Positions 34,740 to 44,416 are shown, counted from the stretch's first letter. The stretch is DNA of 64,000 nucleotides from Niallia sp052318935 (GCA_052318935.1 JBQRKO010000005.1); one strand, 5' to 3'. Notes: generated from the sequence alone by a model not told the origin. A program made the numbers and translations.

Positions 34740-35000
34740 GTGACAGACACACCAAAAAACCGTACAACTGTAGAAATATATGGTACACCATATGTAATAA
34801 TAGGTGAAGAACCGTCAAGCCATGTACGCTTGGTTGCCTCTATAGTAGATAAAAAAATGCGAGAACTCTATGCGAAGAATCCATCCCTTGATTTAAATAA
34901 ATTAGCCGTGTTGACGACTGTTAATATAGTAAACGATTATGTTAAATTATTAGACCGAGTCGAACAGCTGGAAAATGAATTAAAAAGAGAAAAGGACTGA
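34740..35000 (+). CDS. zapA: Cell division protein ZapA
   Basis: Promotes FtsZ protofilament bundling at the division site; cytoplasmic, 86 residues (B. subtilis 85). GTG 34740 is chosen with GGAGG at 34729; the frame upstream to 34701 lacks a Shine-Dalgarno. It aligns from TDTPKNRTTVEIYGTPYVII through VASIVDKKMRELYAKNPSLD and NKLAVLTTVNIVNDYVKL, ending in a coiled coil. cvpA follows after 7 bases. Confidence 0.93.
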   Translation: MTDTPKNRTTVEIYGTPYVIIGEEPSSHVRLVASIVDKKMRELYAKNPSLDLNKLAVLTTVNIVNDYVKLLDRVEQLENELKREKD

Positions 35001-35007
35001 AAAAGTC

Positions 35008-35550
35008 ATGTTGGATTTTATTGTTATTGTGTTATTGTTATTTGGACTGTTAAGAGGCTTAAAAAGAGGTTTTATTTTACAAATAGTCCATTTAACCGGG
35101 TTTATTGCTGCCTTTATTGTGGCAAATAAATATTACATACCTTTATCTGAAAAGTTAACCCTTTGGGTGCCATATCCTAATGTAGGTGAAAATAGTTTCA
35201 TTACAACCCTTTTTAGCAATGCAAATGTGGAAGATGTATTTTATCGGGCAATTGCATTTGTGCTGATTTTTTTTGCTGTGAAAATCGTATGGCAAATAAT
35301 TGGCAGCATGATAGACTTTGTTGCTAGTTTACCAGTTTTAAAACAGCTGAATACATGGGCGGGAGCGATATTAGGATTTATTGAAGTGTACTTAGTTATT
35401 TTTATTCTATTATATATCGCAGCACTTATGCCAATCGAATTTATTGAAAATAATTTAAATAAGTCGATAATAGCAGCTGGTATTATTGAAAACACCCCTT
35501 ATTTTTCCGAAAAAATTAAAACGCTTTGGTTTGACTATATGGCTTCTTAA
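35008..35550 (+). CDS. cvpA: CvpA family membrane protein
   Basis: Membrane protein of 180 residues, the YshB/CvpA family (colicin V production-like). Four hydrophobic segments, with the family N-terminus LDFIVIVLLLFGLLRGLKRG followed by FILQIVHLTGFIAA. Exact function is unknown in bacilli. It is in the zapA-cvpA-polX-mutS2 order of B. subtilis. The start lies 7 bases after zapA, with AAAAGGAC as weak Shine-Dalgarno, so translational coupling is probable. Confidence 0.9.
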   Translation: MLDFIVIVLLLFGLLRGLKRGFILQIVHLTGFIAAFIVANKYYIPLSEKLTLWVPYPNVGENSFITTLFSNANVEDVFYRAIAFVLIFFAVKIVWQIIGSMIDFVASLPVLKQLNTWAGAILGFIEVYLVIFILLYIAALMPIEFIENNLNKSIIAAGIIENTPYFSEKIKTLWFDYMAS

Positions 35551-35559
35551 AAAGGGTAT

Positions 35560-35592
35560 AAGACTCTTCTAGAAAATAGAGGAGTCTTTGCT
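35560..35592 (+). terminator. Weak hairpin terminator after cvpA
   Basis: AGACTCTTCTA pairs with TAGAGGAGTCT and is followed by TTGCTTTGC, a poor T tract, so read-through into polX is probable. Confidence 0.45.
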
Positions 35593-35655
35593 TTGCACTT
35601 TCAACTAATTATTGAAACAGAAAAGAACATGATATGATAAAAGCAGGTGATAAAA

Positions 35656-37377
35656 ATGAACATAACAAAAAAAGAAGTAATGCGTTTATTAGAACAAATT
35701 GCCGTCTATATGGAGTTAAAAGGAGAAAATACCTTTAAAGTTTCAGCCTTTCGGAAAGCTGCGGCAAGTTTAGAAAATAATGAAAAAAGCTTATCTGAAA
35801 TTACTGATTATACAGCACTTCCTGGAATCGGCAAAGGAACGGCTGCTGTTATTGAAGAATATGTTACAACAGGAACATCCACAGCGTTACAACAGTTGAA
35901 AGAAGAAGTACCAAAAGGATTAATTCCACTATTACAGCTTCCTGGTCTAGGAGGAAAAAAAATCGCCAAGCTATATAAGGAGCTTGCTGTTACGAATGCA
36001 GAAGATTTACAGACTGCTTGTGTCGAAGGAAAAGTGCAAGCACTTAGTGGTTTTGGAAAAAAAACAGAAGAAAAAATCCTCGAAGCATTACAAAATGTAG
36101 GTTCGAGACCAGAAAGACTACCGATTGCTTATATGCTGTCAGTAGCTGTCTCTATTGAAAAAGACCTAAAGGAAATAGAAGAAATTAGTCAATTTTCTCG
36201 AGCTGGCAGTTTAAGAAGAATGCGCGAAACAATAAAAGATCTAGATTTTATTATTGCAACAGACAATCCTTCAGCAGTAAAAAATAAATTAACGAAGCTA
36301 CCTTCTATTAAAGAAATAACGGGTGCAGGAAATACAAAAGTAAGCATCGTATTAGATTTAAAGTATGATGTTTCCGTAGACTTCCGCATCGTAACTCAAG
36401 CTGAATTTGCGACAACACTCCATCATTTTACCGGTTCTAAAGAACATAATGTAAAAATGAGGCAGTTGGCAAAAGAGCGGGGAGAAAAAATTAGTGAATA
36501 CGGCGTGGAAAATGTAGAAACAGGAGAAATAAAAACATTCGCTGCAGAAGAAGATTTTTATCATTATTTTCAGCTTCCGTTTATTCCACCAGAATTAAGA
36601 GAGGATGGTAAAGAAGTAGAAGCATTTAGGGAAGACAATACGATTATTTCTTTGGAAGATATAAAAGGCGATTTACATATGCATTCTACATGGAGTGATG
36701 GTGCTTTTTCTATTGAAGAAATGGTAGAAGCAAACAGAGCCCTTGGTTATCAATATATGGCGATTACCGATCATTCTCAATATTTAAAAGTGGCCAATGG
36801 ACTAACGCCCGAACGTTTGCGCGAACAAATTCAAGAGATAAAAAGGTTAAATGAAAAATATGACGATATCACGATCCTTGCTGGTGTAGAAATGGATATT
36901 CTGCCAGATGGCTCATTAGATTATGAAGATAGTTTATTAGCGGAATTAGATATCGTTATTGCATCCATTCATTCTTCTTTTTCCCAACCGAAAGACAAAA
37001 TAATGGAAAGATTAAAAAACGCGATGCAAAATAAATATGTTGATATCATCGCCCATCCAACAGGCCGGAAAATCGGCATAAGAGACGGTTATGATGTCGA
37101 TATGGAACAATTAATTCTTTTAGCAAAAGAAACAAATACAGTATTGGAACTGAATAGCAATCCAAATCGTTTGGATTTGCATGCAGAGTACGTGAAAATG
37201 GCCCAAGATAAAGGGGGTTACATTATCATTAATACAGATGCACATCATACAAAAGAGTTAAATAATATGAGCATTGGCGTATCAACAGCAAAAAAAGGCT
37301 GGATACAAAAAGAAACAGTAATAAATACGATGGATAAACAAGACTTGCTGAACTTTTTGCAAAAAAAGAAGCAGTAA
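35656..37377 (+). CDS. polX: DNA polymerase/3'-5' exonuclease PolX
   Basis: Family X repair polymerase of 573 residues (B. subtilis YshC 570). The N-terminal helix-hairpin-helix and polymerase part (about 1-315) includes LPGIGKGTAAVIEEY, LPGLGGKKIAKLYKEL, the palm AGSLRRMRETIKDLDFIIAT with metal-binding aspartate(s), and VSVDFRIV. The C-terminal PHP domain (about 335-573) starts DLHMHSTWSDGAFSIEEM and ends with NTDAHHTKEL, the Mn-dependent exonuclease. Start ATG 35656 with AGCAGGTGA; GTG 35647 overlaps it. mutS2 follows after 33 bases. Confidence 0.94.
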   Translation: MNITKKEVMRLLEQIAVYMELKGENTFKVSAFRKAAASLENNEKSLSEITDYTALPGIGKGTAAVIEEYVTTGTSTALQQLKEEVPKGLIPLLQLPGLGGKKIAKLYKELAVTNAEDLQTACVEGKVQALSGFGKKTEEKILEALQNVGSRPERLPIAYMLSVAVSIEKDLKEIEEISQFSRAGSLRRMRETIKDLDFIIATDNPSAVKNKLTKLPSIKEITGAGNTKVSIVLDLKYDVSVDFRIVTQAEFATTLHHFTGSKEHNVKMRQLAKERGEKISEYGVENVETGEIKTFAAEEDFYHYFQLPFIPPELREDGKEVEAFREDNTIISLEDIKGDLHMHSTWSDGAFSIEEMVEANRALGYQYMAITDHSQYLKVANGLTPERLREQIQEIKRLNEKYDDITILAGVEMDILPDGSLDYEDSLLAELDIVIASIHSSFSQPKDKIMERLKNAMQNKYVDIIAHPTGRKIGIRDGYDVDMEQLILLAKETNTVLELNSNPNRLDLHAEYVKMAQDKGGYIIINTDAHHTKELNNMSIGVSTAKKGWIQKETVINTMDKQDLLNFLQKKKQ

Positions 37378-37410
37378 TATAAATAGAAGAAAAGCAAAGG
37401 AGAAAACTCC

Positions 37411-39762
37411 ATGCACGAAAGAGTATTAAAAACATTAGAGTTTGACAAAATTAAAAGCCAATTATTAGAACATGTATCTTCATCTTTAGGACAGTGGAAA
37501 GCAGAACAACTAGTTCCTTCTACAGAGTTTGAAGAAGTGGTTCGCTGGCAGGAAGAAACAGATGAAGCAGCTAAAGTATTCCGCATGCGCGGGAATATTC
37601 CATTAAGCGGAATATACGATATTCGTCCACATGTAAAGCGTTCCTCAATCGGCGGAATGCTGAGTCCTGCAGAGCTGAATCAAATCGCGAATACGGTGCA
37701 TGCAAGCAGACAAATCAAAAGATTTATCGAAGAATTTAATGACGAAGAAAGAGTGCCGATTTTAGCTGAACTCGTAAACCAAATTATTGTTTTAGCTGAA
37801 GTAGAAGAAGAAATTAAAATGGCAATAGATGAGCAAGGCGTTGTCATGGATAGTGCGAGTGAAGCGTTGCGAAGCATTCGCCATCAGCTTCGGAGAAATG
37901 AATCGAAAGTAAGAGAAAAGCTCGAAAGCATGATCCGTTCCTCCAATGCAGCAAAGATGCTTTCAGATGCCATTATTACGATCCGCAATGATCGCTTTGT
38001 TATTCCGGTAAAACAAGAATATAGAGGGAATTATGGCGGCATTATTCATGATCAAAGTGCTTCAGGGCAAACCTTATTCATTGAGCCGCAGTCGGTTGTG
38101 ACGCTTAACAATGAGCTGCAGGCAATCCGTGTAAAAGAACAGCAAGAAATCGATCGGATTTTAACGCAATTAACGGCACTTGTTTCTGGATACAGCACAG
38201 AGCTTTTAGATATTGTTGGTGTGTTATCAGAAATTGATTTTATGTTTGCAAAAGCAAAATATGGACATCGATTAAAAGGAACGAAGCCGAATATAAATAA
38301 GGAAGGCAAGATTTCTCTTTTTAAAGCAAGGCATCCATTAATTCCTGTTGATGTAGTCGTCGCAAATGATGTGACATTAGGAGATGATTTTTCCACGATT
38401 GTCATAACAGGACCAAATACAGGCGGAAAAACCGTTACGTTAAAAACAGTCGGGTTATGTACGCTGATGGCTCAGGCCGGCTTGCAAATTCCAGCGTTGG
38501 ATGGTTCAGAAATGAGCGTATTCGATGCAGTGTATGCAGATATTGGCGATGAACAGTCGATTGAGCAATCATTAAGTACGTTTTCTTCCCATATGGTCAA
38601 CATTGTCAGCATATTAGAGGAAGTTGACCATAACAGCCTTGTATTATTTGATGAATTAGGTGCAGGAACCGATCCGCAAGAAGGGGCGGCACTGGCCATT
38701 TCGATATTGGATGAAGTGAATCGCCGCGGCGCGCGTGTTATTGCTACGACCCATTATCCTGAATTAAAAGCCTATGGCTACAACCGAGAAGGGGTTATGA
38801 ATGCAAGTGTTGAATTTGACGTGGAAACATTAAGTCCAACCTATAAATTATTAATTGGTGTGCCAGGGAGAAGTAATGCTTTTGAAATAAGCAAACGTCT
38901 AGGGTTGCAGGACCAAGTAATTGCTGCAGCACGAGCTCATGTTAGTGATGAAAGCAGTAAAATAGAAAATATGATTGCATCATTAGAAGAAAGTCGAAAA
39001 CATGCAGAAGAAGAGTACAAGGACGCACAAGAATTACGAAAGCAAGCAGAAATGCTCCACCGTGATTTACAAAAGCAAGTAATGGATTATTATGATAAAA
39101 AAGAAACACTTCAAGAAAAAGCAAAAAAACAAGCTGCTGACATCATTGAACAGGCGAAACAAGAGGCAGAACAAGTTATTTCTGATTTGCGGAAAATGCA
39201 GCTTGAAAAACGAGCAGAAATAAAAGAGCATGAATTAATTGAAGCAAGAAAAAGATTAAGTGATGCAACGCCAAAAACAACTGTAAAAAGAAAAGAAGCA
39301 ATTAAAACGACTACCCATGATTTCCAATCAGGGGATGAAGTGAAAGTATTAACATTTGGTCAAAAAGGACAGTTGTTGGAAAAAATTTCTGATAAAGAAT
39401 GGCAAGTCCAAATTGGCATTATGAAAATGAAGGTGAAAACAAAAGATTTGGAATTTATTAAAACACCGAAAGTAGTCGAAACAAAACCACTTGCATCGAT
39501 TAAAGGCAAAGATTATCATGTGAGTTTAGAGTTGGATTTACGCGGCGAAAGATTTGAAAATGCTTTAGTAAGAGTAGAAAAATACATTGATGATAGTTTG
39601 CTTGCCGGATACCCTAGAGTTTCGATTATCCATGGAAAAGGTACAGGTGCGTTAAGAACTGGCGTACAAGAGTATTTAAAAAATCATCGATCGGTAAAAA
39701 GTATTCGATTTGGAGAAGCAGGAGAAGGCGGCAGTGGTGTTACCGTCGTAGAATTAAAATAA
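37411..39762 (+). CDS. mutS2: MutS2 endonuclease / ribosome-rescue ATPase
   Basis: 783 residues (B. subtilis 785). The MutS-like core has Walker A TGPNTGGKTVTLKTVGL at about 331-347 and Walker B LVLFDELGAGTDPQEGA. A long coiled coil (about 510-640) leads to the KOW-like segment and the C-terminal Smr nuclease domain (about 705-783, LELDLRGERFENALVRVEKY and IIHGKGTGALRTGV). MutS2 suppresses recombination in some species; in B. subtilis it also splits collided ribosomes. Shine-Dalgarno AAAGGAG. Follows polX as in the reference order. Confidence 0.95.
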   Translation: MHERVLKTLEFDKIKSQLLEHVSSSLGQWKAEQLVPSTEFEEVVRWQEETDEAAKVFRMRGNIPLSGIYDIRPHVKRSSIGGMLSPAELNQIANTVHASRQIKRFIEEFNDEERVPILAELVNQIIVLAEVEEEIKMAIDEQGVVMDSASEALRSIRHQLRRNESKVREKLESMIRSSNAAKMLSDAIITIRNDRFVIPVKQEYRGNYGGIIHDQSASGQTLFIEPQSVVTLNNELQAIRVKEQQEIDRILTQLTALVSGYSTELLDIVGVLSEIDFMFAKAKYGHRLKGTKPNINKEGKISLFKARHPLIPVDVVVANDVTLGDDFSTIVITGPNTGGKTVTLKTVGLCTLMAQAGLQIPALDGSEMSVFDAVYADIGDEQSIEQSLSTFSSHMVNIVSILEEVDHNSLVLFDELGAGTDPQEGAALAISILDEVNRRGARVIATTHYPELKAYGYNREGVMNASVEFDVETLSPTYKLLIGVPGRSNAFEISKRLGLQDQVIAAARAHVSDESSKIENMIASLEESRKHAEEEYKDAQELRKQAEMLHRDLQKQVMDYYDKKETLQEKAKKQAADIIEQAKQEAEQVISDLRKMQLEKRAEIKEHELIEARKRLSDATPKTTVKRKEAIKTTTHDFQSGDEVKVLTFGQKGQLLEKISDKEWQVQIGIMKMKVKTKDLEFIKTPKVVETKPLASIKGKDYHVSLELDLRGERFENALVRVEKYIDDSLLAGYPRVSIIHGKGTGALRTGVQEYLKNHRSVKSIRFGEAGEGGSGVTVVELK

Positions 39763-39912
39763 AGGCGGCGCGAGCGGAGCCACTCTGTCCTTAATAAGGA
39801 TAAACAACAAATATAGAGTGCAATCAAAAGTTTACTTCTATAAAAATTGGCGAAGCTCCGACCCCTTTTCCATAGGAGTGTATATATAGAAAACAAATAG
39901 AGGAGATAGTGC

Positions 39913-40320
39913 ATGAATCAATTTTGGACTAACGAGTATATAAAAACTGCAGGTGATTATAGTGTTGTCATTTTAAGCATGGTCGTATTTTTGGCTATTT
40001 TTGAATTGGTAACTAAGTATAATAATTGGGAAGAAATAAAAAGAGGAAATCTTGCCGTTGCAATGGCAACAGGCGGGAAAATGTTTGGAATAGCCAATAT
40101 ATTTAGGCATTCCATTATGCAAAACGATTCTTTATTAACGATGATTGTTTGGGGCGTGTATGGATTCTTTTTATTGTTGGTAGGGTATTTTATTTTTGAG
40201 TTTTTAACACCAAAATTTAGAATAGACGAAGAAATCCAAAACGATAACAGAGCAGTTGGATTCATCTCCATGATTATCTCGATTGGTTTATCTTTTGTAA
40301 TCGGCGCTGGCATTTCATAA
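39913..40320 (+). CDS. yshE: DUF350 membrane protein YshE
   Basis: 135-residue protein with four transmembrane helices, DUF350 family; function unknown. Family features are the loop WEEIKRGNLAVAMATGGKMF followed by GIAN, and the terminal helix pair SMIISIGLSFVIGAGIS. It follows mutS2 with about 150 bases between, as in B. subtilis. Shine-Dalgarno is AGAGGAG. Confidence 0.9.
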   Translation: MNQFWTNEYIKTAGDYSVVILSMVVFLAIFELVTKYNNWEEIKRGNLAVAMATGGKMFGIANIFRHSIMQNDSLLTMIVWGVYGFFLLLVGYFIFEFLTPKFRIDEEIQNDNRAVGFISMIISIGLSFVIGAGIS

Positions 40321-40346
40321 AATAGATTGGGGATGTTTTATTGCTT

Positions 40347-40543
40347 GGCAGTTTTCTCAAAGTTTGTTGTTTTTTACATAAAAAAATGGGAGAAGCAGTA
40401 CTCAGCAGACTGAGACTCCTGTGGGAATGCGAGAAAGACGAGACCCCACAGGAGCGTATGCGACGAGGAGGCTCGACGCTCGCTAAACGGACGAAGTGTA
40501 TTCAGGCTGCGAGTTTAAAGCAACAATCTATACGAAAACAGCC
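40347..40543 (+). repeat. Family B intergenic repeat with a 12-base core deletion
   Basis: GGCAGTTTTCTCAAAGTTTG, CAGACTGAGACTCCTGTGGG, GAGACCCCACAGGAGCGTAT, GACGCTCGCTAAACGGACGA and CTATACGAAAACAGCC. The ATACACGTAG segment between CAGACTGA and GACTCCTG is deleted, so the inner hairpin arm is shortened on one side only. Confidence 0.85.
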
Positions 40544-40566
40544 TATTGTTTCTATCACTGTATTGA

Positions 40567-40610
40567 AAAAACACGTGTTTTCTATAAAGAGGACGCGTGT
40601 TTTTTTTTAT
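40567..40610 (+). terminator. Terminator downstream of yshE
   Basis: AAACACGTGTTTTCT pairs with AGAGGACGCGTGTTT and is followed by a nine-T run. Confidence 0.8.
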
Positions 40611-40645
40611 AGTATCAGAATTTATAAGTTTCAACTTAGATTAGT

Positions 40646-40764
40646 GTCTAGCTCCGGCGCCTAACCCCTGTGAAAAATAACCCTTTGCCTCTAAAAGTAA
40701 AAAGCACTTTTCGAGTCAAATGAACATTTTTCTTCGGGGCTGAGCAAGGCGCCTGCGCTTTTCT
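40646..40764 (+). repeat. Family A intergenic repeat
   Basis: GTCTAGCTCCGGCGCCTAAC at the left, CTCTAAAAGTAAAAAGCACT in the middle, and TTTTTCTTCGGGGCTGAGCA with GGCGCCTGCGCTTTTCTG at the right. About 110 bases upstream of lcfA. Confidence 0.85.
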
Positions 40765-40876
40765 GATCTTCAGCTTGGCTTAGCCCTTTTTTAATATGGG
40801 CGGATTTTAAATAACTGAACGGATCCTTGCGCCATATAATAAACTAGTACAAGAGACAAGCAGGAGGAATGAGTTT

Positions 40877-42562
40877 ATGTATCGTGAAAAACCGTGGCTG
40901 GATCTTTATCCACCGGAAATACCGAAAGATGTTTATTATCGACCCTATACGTTGCAGCAATCATTAATATATGCTGCAAAAGAATATCCAGATCATAAAG
41001 CGATTCATTTTATGGGAAAGGAGTGGACATTTCAGGAAGTATACAAAAAATCAATGACGCTGGCAGGTTATTTACAGAAAATAGGATTGGAAAAAGGCGA
41101 TAGAGTAGCCGTTATGCTGCCAAATACTCCGCAAACGGTTATTGGCTTTTATGCGATTCTTTTAGCAGGCGGCATCGTAGTCCCTACAAATCCTTTATAT
41201 CAAGAAAGAGAAGTTCATTTTATATTAAAAGATTCAGGAGCTAAAATGATCATTACATTGGATCTTTTATATAATCGAATCCAGCAGGCAAAAAAAGATA
41301 CAGAGCTTAAACAAATTATTGTTACAAAGATACAAGATTTTCTCCCATTCCCTAAAAACATCCTCTATTCTATCGTGCAAAAAAAACAACAACGAAAAAA
41401 TACCCCAATTTATGAAAGCCATTCTACCCATATGTTATTTGACATATTAAAAAAACCATTCATAGAAGTAAAGGAATATCAAACTGATTTTGAAGAAGAC
41501 GTTGCCATTCTTCAATACACAGGTGGAACAACAGGTTTTCCAAAAGGGGTAATGCTGACTCACCGTAATTTAATCGCAAATACCGCGATGGTACGTCAAT
41601 GGTTATACCGCATGAAAAAAGGAGAAGAAATAATACTTGGCATTATGCCTTTATTTCACGTATACGGCATGACGACCTTAATGATTCTATCTGTGATGGA
41701 AATTTATAAAATGATCTTAATTCCTAAATTTGATGCAGCTGCCACTTTAAAAACCATCCAAAAGCAAAAACCAACGATTTTCCCTGGAGCTCCTACCATT
41801 TATATTGGACTTTTAAACCATCCACAAATCGAAAAATATGATCTTACTTCCATTAAAAGTTCCATAAGCGGATCAGCGCCATTGCCTGTTGAAATCATCG
41901 AAAGGTTTGAGGAAAAAACAGGCGGAAAATTAGTCGAAGGATATGGATTAACGGAGACTTCTCCGGTAACGCATGCTAATTTTCTCTGGGATCATGAAAT
42001 TGTGAAAGGGAGCATTGGAGTGCCGTGGCCAGGAACAGATGCAGCTATTTTTTCACTTGAGACAGGACAGAAACTTCCTCCTGGAGAAATTGGCGAATTA
42101 GGAATCAACGGTCCACAGGTGATGAAGGGGTACTGGAATAATCCAGAAGAAACCGCAAAAGTATTAAAAAACGGCTGGCTGTTAACAGGTGATATTTGTT
42201 ATATGGATGAAAAAGGCTATTTTTATGTTGTAGACCGGAAAAAAGATCTTATTATTGCTAGTGGATTTAATATTTATCCAAGAGAAGTAGAAGAAGTGTT
42301 ATATGAGCATCCAGATGTAGAAGAAGCAGCAGTGGTTGGCGTTGGAGATCCTTATCGAGGAGAAACAGTCAAAGCATTTATCGTGTTGAAAAAAGGAGCA
42401 ACATTAACCGCAGAAGATTTAAATCATTTTATGAGGAAACGAATTGCATCCTTTAAAGTACCTCGCTTGTATGAGTTTAGAGCAGAGCTGCCCAAAACAG
42501 CAATAGGAAAAGTTTTACGGAGAGAATTAAAGGAAGAACATCAACGAAATACGGATATGTAA
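40877..42562 (+). CDS. lcfA: Long-chain fatty acid-CoA ligase
   Basis: Activates long-chain fatty acids to acyl-CoA with ATP; cytoplasmic or membrane-associated. 561 residues (B. subtilis LcfA 560). The AMP-binding P-loop is YTGGTTGFPKGVMLTHRN near 218-235; also GYGLTETSPVTHAN, GWLLTGDICYMDEKGYFYVV, the hinge DRKKDLIIASGFNIYP, and the C-terminal lysine in LPKTAIGKVLRREL. Shine-Dalgarno AGCAGGAGGA. etfB starts 15 bases after the stop. In B. subtilis fadR and fadB lie between lcfA and etfB; neither is here. Confidence 0.94.
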   Translation: MYREKPWLDLYPPEIPKDVYYRPYTLQQSLIYAAKEYPDHKAIHFMGKEWTFQEVYKKSMTLAGYLQKIGLEKGDRVAVMLPNTPQTVIGFYAILLAGGIVVPTNPLYQEREVHFILKDSGAKMIITLDLLYNRIQQAKKDTELKQIIVTKIQDFLPFPKNILYSIVQKKQQRKNTPIYESHSTHMLFDILKKPFIEVKEYQTDFEEDVAILQYTGGTTGFPKGVMLTHRNLIANTAMVRQWLYRMKKGEEIILGIMPLFHVYGMTTLMILSVMEIYKMILIPKFDAAATLKTIQKQKPTIFPGAPTIYIGLLNHPQIEKYDLTSIKSSISGSAPLPVEIIERFEEKTGGKLVEGYGLTETSPVTHANFLWDHEIVKGSIGVPWPGTDAAIFSLETGQKLPPGEIGELGINGPQVMKGYWNNPEETAKVLKNGWLLTGDICYMDEKGYFYVVDRKKDLIIASGFNIYPREVEEVLYEHPDVEEAAVVGVGDPYRGETVKAFIVLKKGATLTAEDLNHFMRKRIASFKVPRLYEFRAELPKTAIGKVLRRELKEEHQRNTDM

Positions 42563-42577
42563 AGGAGGGAACACCTA

Positions 42578-43318
42578 GTGAATATTATCGTATTGTTATC
42601 CAGAACATTTGATTCCGAACAGCAAATTACAGTTCAAGATAATAAGGTGCAAATAGTTGATGTCAATTATATGATCAATCCGCTTGATGAAAGGGCATTA
42701 GAAGAAGCCATTCGCTTAAAAGAAAAGCATGGAGGAACGGTATTGGTTGTAACAGCAGGAGAAGAAAATGCAGAAAAGCAGCTTCGGCTCGCATTAGCAA
42801 TCGGAGCAGATAAAGGCGTATTGTTGTTATTAGATGATGCAAAAGAAGAACCTGTCGTTATTGCCAATGCATTATCCTCGTATTTACAAACGGTTCCATT
42901 TGATATTATTTTAGCCGGTGCATTTGCTATGGATGGCGGCAGCGGGCAAGTTGGACCTCGTGTAGCAGCCGCACTTAACATTCCGTATATAACCAATATA
43001 GCAAAGTTGACTATAGAAAATGGAAAAGCAATTGTTGAAAAAGACACAGGTGAAGAGGTGGCAACGTATGGCGGTCCATTGCCATTATTAGTGACTGTTC
43101 CACAAGGATTAAATGAACCAAGACTGCCTGCTTTAGCCGGTATTATGAAAGCAAAAAGAAAATCTTTAGATAAAATTACTCCGCAACTCAATAATTCCTT
43201 ATCGATAACCACCGAACAATATCAATTTCCTATTGTTGAAAGACAAAATGTTTTTATACAAGGAGACAGCGAAAAACAAGCTGGTCAACTTTCAGAGATC
43301 ATCAAAAAAATGAGGTAG
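42578..43318 (+). CDS. etfB: Electron transfer flavoprotein beta subunit
   Basis: Small subunit of the FAD/AMP heterodimer that takes electrons from acyl-CoA dehydrogenases. 246 residues, slightly short of B. subtilis (257). Recognisable by YMINPLDERALEEAIRLKEK, ILAGAFAMDGGSGQVGPRVA, and the AMP-binding and recognition-loop region LPALAGIMKAKRKSLDKI. It differs from most EtfB in the N-terminus (IIVLLSRTFDSEQQITVQDN), which is shorter and less canonical. GTG 42578 has AAAGGAGGG. Follows lcfA closely and precedes etfA by 16 bases, one operon. Confidence 0.9.
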   Translation: MNIIVLLSRTFDSEQQITVQDNKVQIVDVNYMINPLDERALEEAIRLKEKHGGTVLVVTAGEENAEKQLRLALAIGADKGVLLLLDDAKEEPVVIANALSSYLQTVPFDIILAGAFAMDGGSGQVGPRVAAALNIPYITNIAKLTIENGKAIVEKDTGEEVATYGGPLPLLVTVPQGLNEPRLPALAGIMKAKRKSLDKITPQLNNSLSITTEQYQFPIVERQNVFIQGDSEKQAGQLSEIIKKMR

Positions 43319-43334
43319 CTAAGGAGGGGTAATT

Positions 43335-44321
43335 TTGAGAGAGAAAATCCTTATTATAGGTGAAATGAAGCAAGAAAAAATACGTACTGTCACATTTGAA
43401 TGTTTATCGGCTGCTAACGGAATCGCTGCTGATGCGGAAATCGTCGTTCTATTATATGGGAAAGATAAAACAACATCGGATGTAGATGATCTTTTGCAGT
43501 ATAAAATGGACAAAATACTATGGATCAGTACGAAAGAAACACCATTTTCTGATGAAGCATATAGAAAGCATGTAGAAGCTATATTAAAAAAAGAAAAACC
43601 AGCAAAGGTATTTATTCCTCATACTGATTTTGGAAAAAGCATCGCAGCCTATTTAAGTAAAGTATTAGCCATTCCTCTCCTTTCTAATGTAAACGGCATG
43701 AGACGTGAAAAAGATTCGATAGTATTTACACGATCAATTTTTTCGGGAAAACTAAATGAAACGGTTCGATTAGATGAAGATACTTTTATCGCTGCCATAA
43801 AGCCAAATAGCTGGGTAGTACCTAATGAACACGGGAAACAAGCAGTCGTTATAGAAGAACAGGTAATGGATAAAACAACACCAGTTTTTCCTTTATTAAA
43901 AGTGGAAAAAAAGAACGGCAACAGCATCGATTTATTGGATGCAAAAGTAATCGTTGCAGCTGGAAGAGGCATAAAAAATACAGAAGGAATGGAATTAATA
44001 AAAAAATTAGCATCGTTGCTTGGAGGCACAGTCGGCGTTTCCAGAGGGGCGGTTGAATTAGGCCTTAGCGATTCATCGCTGCAAGTTGGGCAAACGGGCA
44101 AGACGGTGGGACCTGATCTTTATATCGCTTGCGGAATTTCAGGAGCGATTCAACATATCGTCGGAATGAATGGTGCAAAAGTGGTCGTAGCGATTAATAA
44201 TGATCCCGATGCACCTATTTTTAAAGAAGCAGACTATTGTATTGTAGGAGATATATTTGAAGTAGTGCCATTGTTAATTCAACAGTTGGAAGGTGCAGAA
44301 TATGGAGAAAGTGCTGATTAA
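43335..44321 (+). CDS. etfA: Electron transfer flavoprotein alpha subunit
   Basis: FAD-binding alpha subunit, 328 residues (B. subtilis 325). The C-terminal FAD domain is clear: VAAGRGIKNTEGMELIKKLA, GGTVGVSRGAVELGL, VGQTGKTVGPDLYIACGISG followed by AIQHIVGM, and INNDPDAPIFKEADYCIVGD. TTG 43335 with AAGGAGGGG. The third gene of lcfA-etfB-etfA. Without nearby acyl-CoA dehydrogenase or enoyl-CoA hydratase genes, its electron donor must be encoded elsewhere. Confidence 0.94.
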   Translation: MREKILIIGEMKQEKIRTVTFECLSAANGIAADAEIVVLLYGKDKTTSDVDDLLQYKMDKILWISTKETPFSDEAYRKHVEAILKKEKPAKVFIPHTDFGKSIAAYLSKVLAIPLLSNVNGMRREKDSIVFTRSIFSGKLNETVRLDEDTFIAAIKPNSWVVPNEHGKQAVVIEEQVMDKTTPVFPLLKVEKKNGNSIDLLDAKVIVAAGRGIKNTEGMELIKKLASLLGGTVGVSRGAVELGLSDSSLQVGQTGKTVGPDLYIACGISGAIQHIVGMNGAKVVVAINNDPDAPIFKEADYCIVGDIFEVVPLLIQQLEGAEYGESAD

Positions 44322-44386
44322 TTGAAGTGCTAAATATATCGAATAGAAGCAATAAGTGTAGGGAAAATTATCGACGAAACAAATTA

Positions 44387-44416
44387 TTAGCATCCTAACA
44401 AAAACGATGGTATACT
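44387..44416 (+). promoter_or_regulatory. trxA promoter
   Basis: -35 TTAGCA (44387-44392), 18-base spacer, -10 TATACT (44411-44416), about 40 bases before the trxA start. A sigma-A type match. Confidence 0.5.

Noticed and set aside
39763..39912. GC-richer stretch after mutS2 (GGCGGCGCGAGCGGAGCC)
   Set aside because: Considered as a repeat or small RNA, but no second copy or convincing hairpin was found in the window.
4297..40543. CRISPR array
   Set aside because: Repeat copies are about 200 bases, scattered kilobases apart and in intergenic gaps, not short regular direct repeats with spacers. No cas genes are present.
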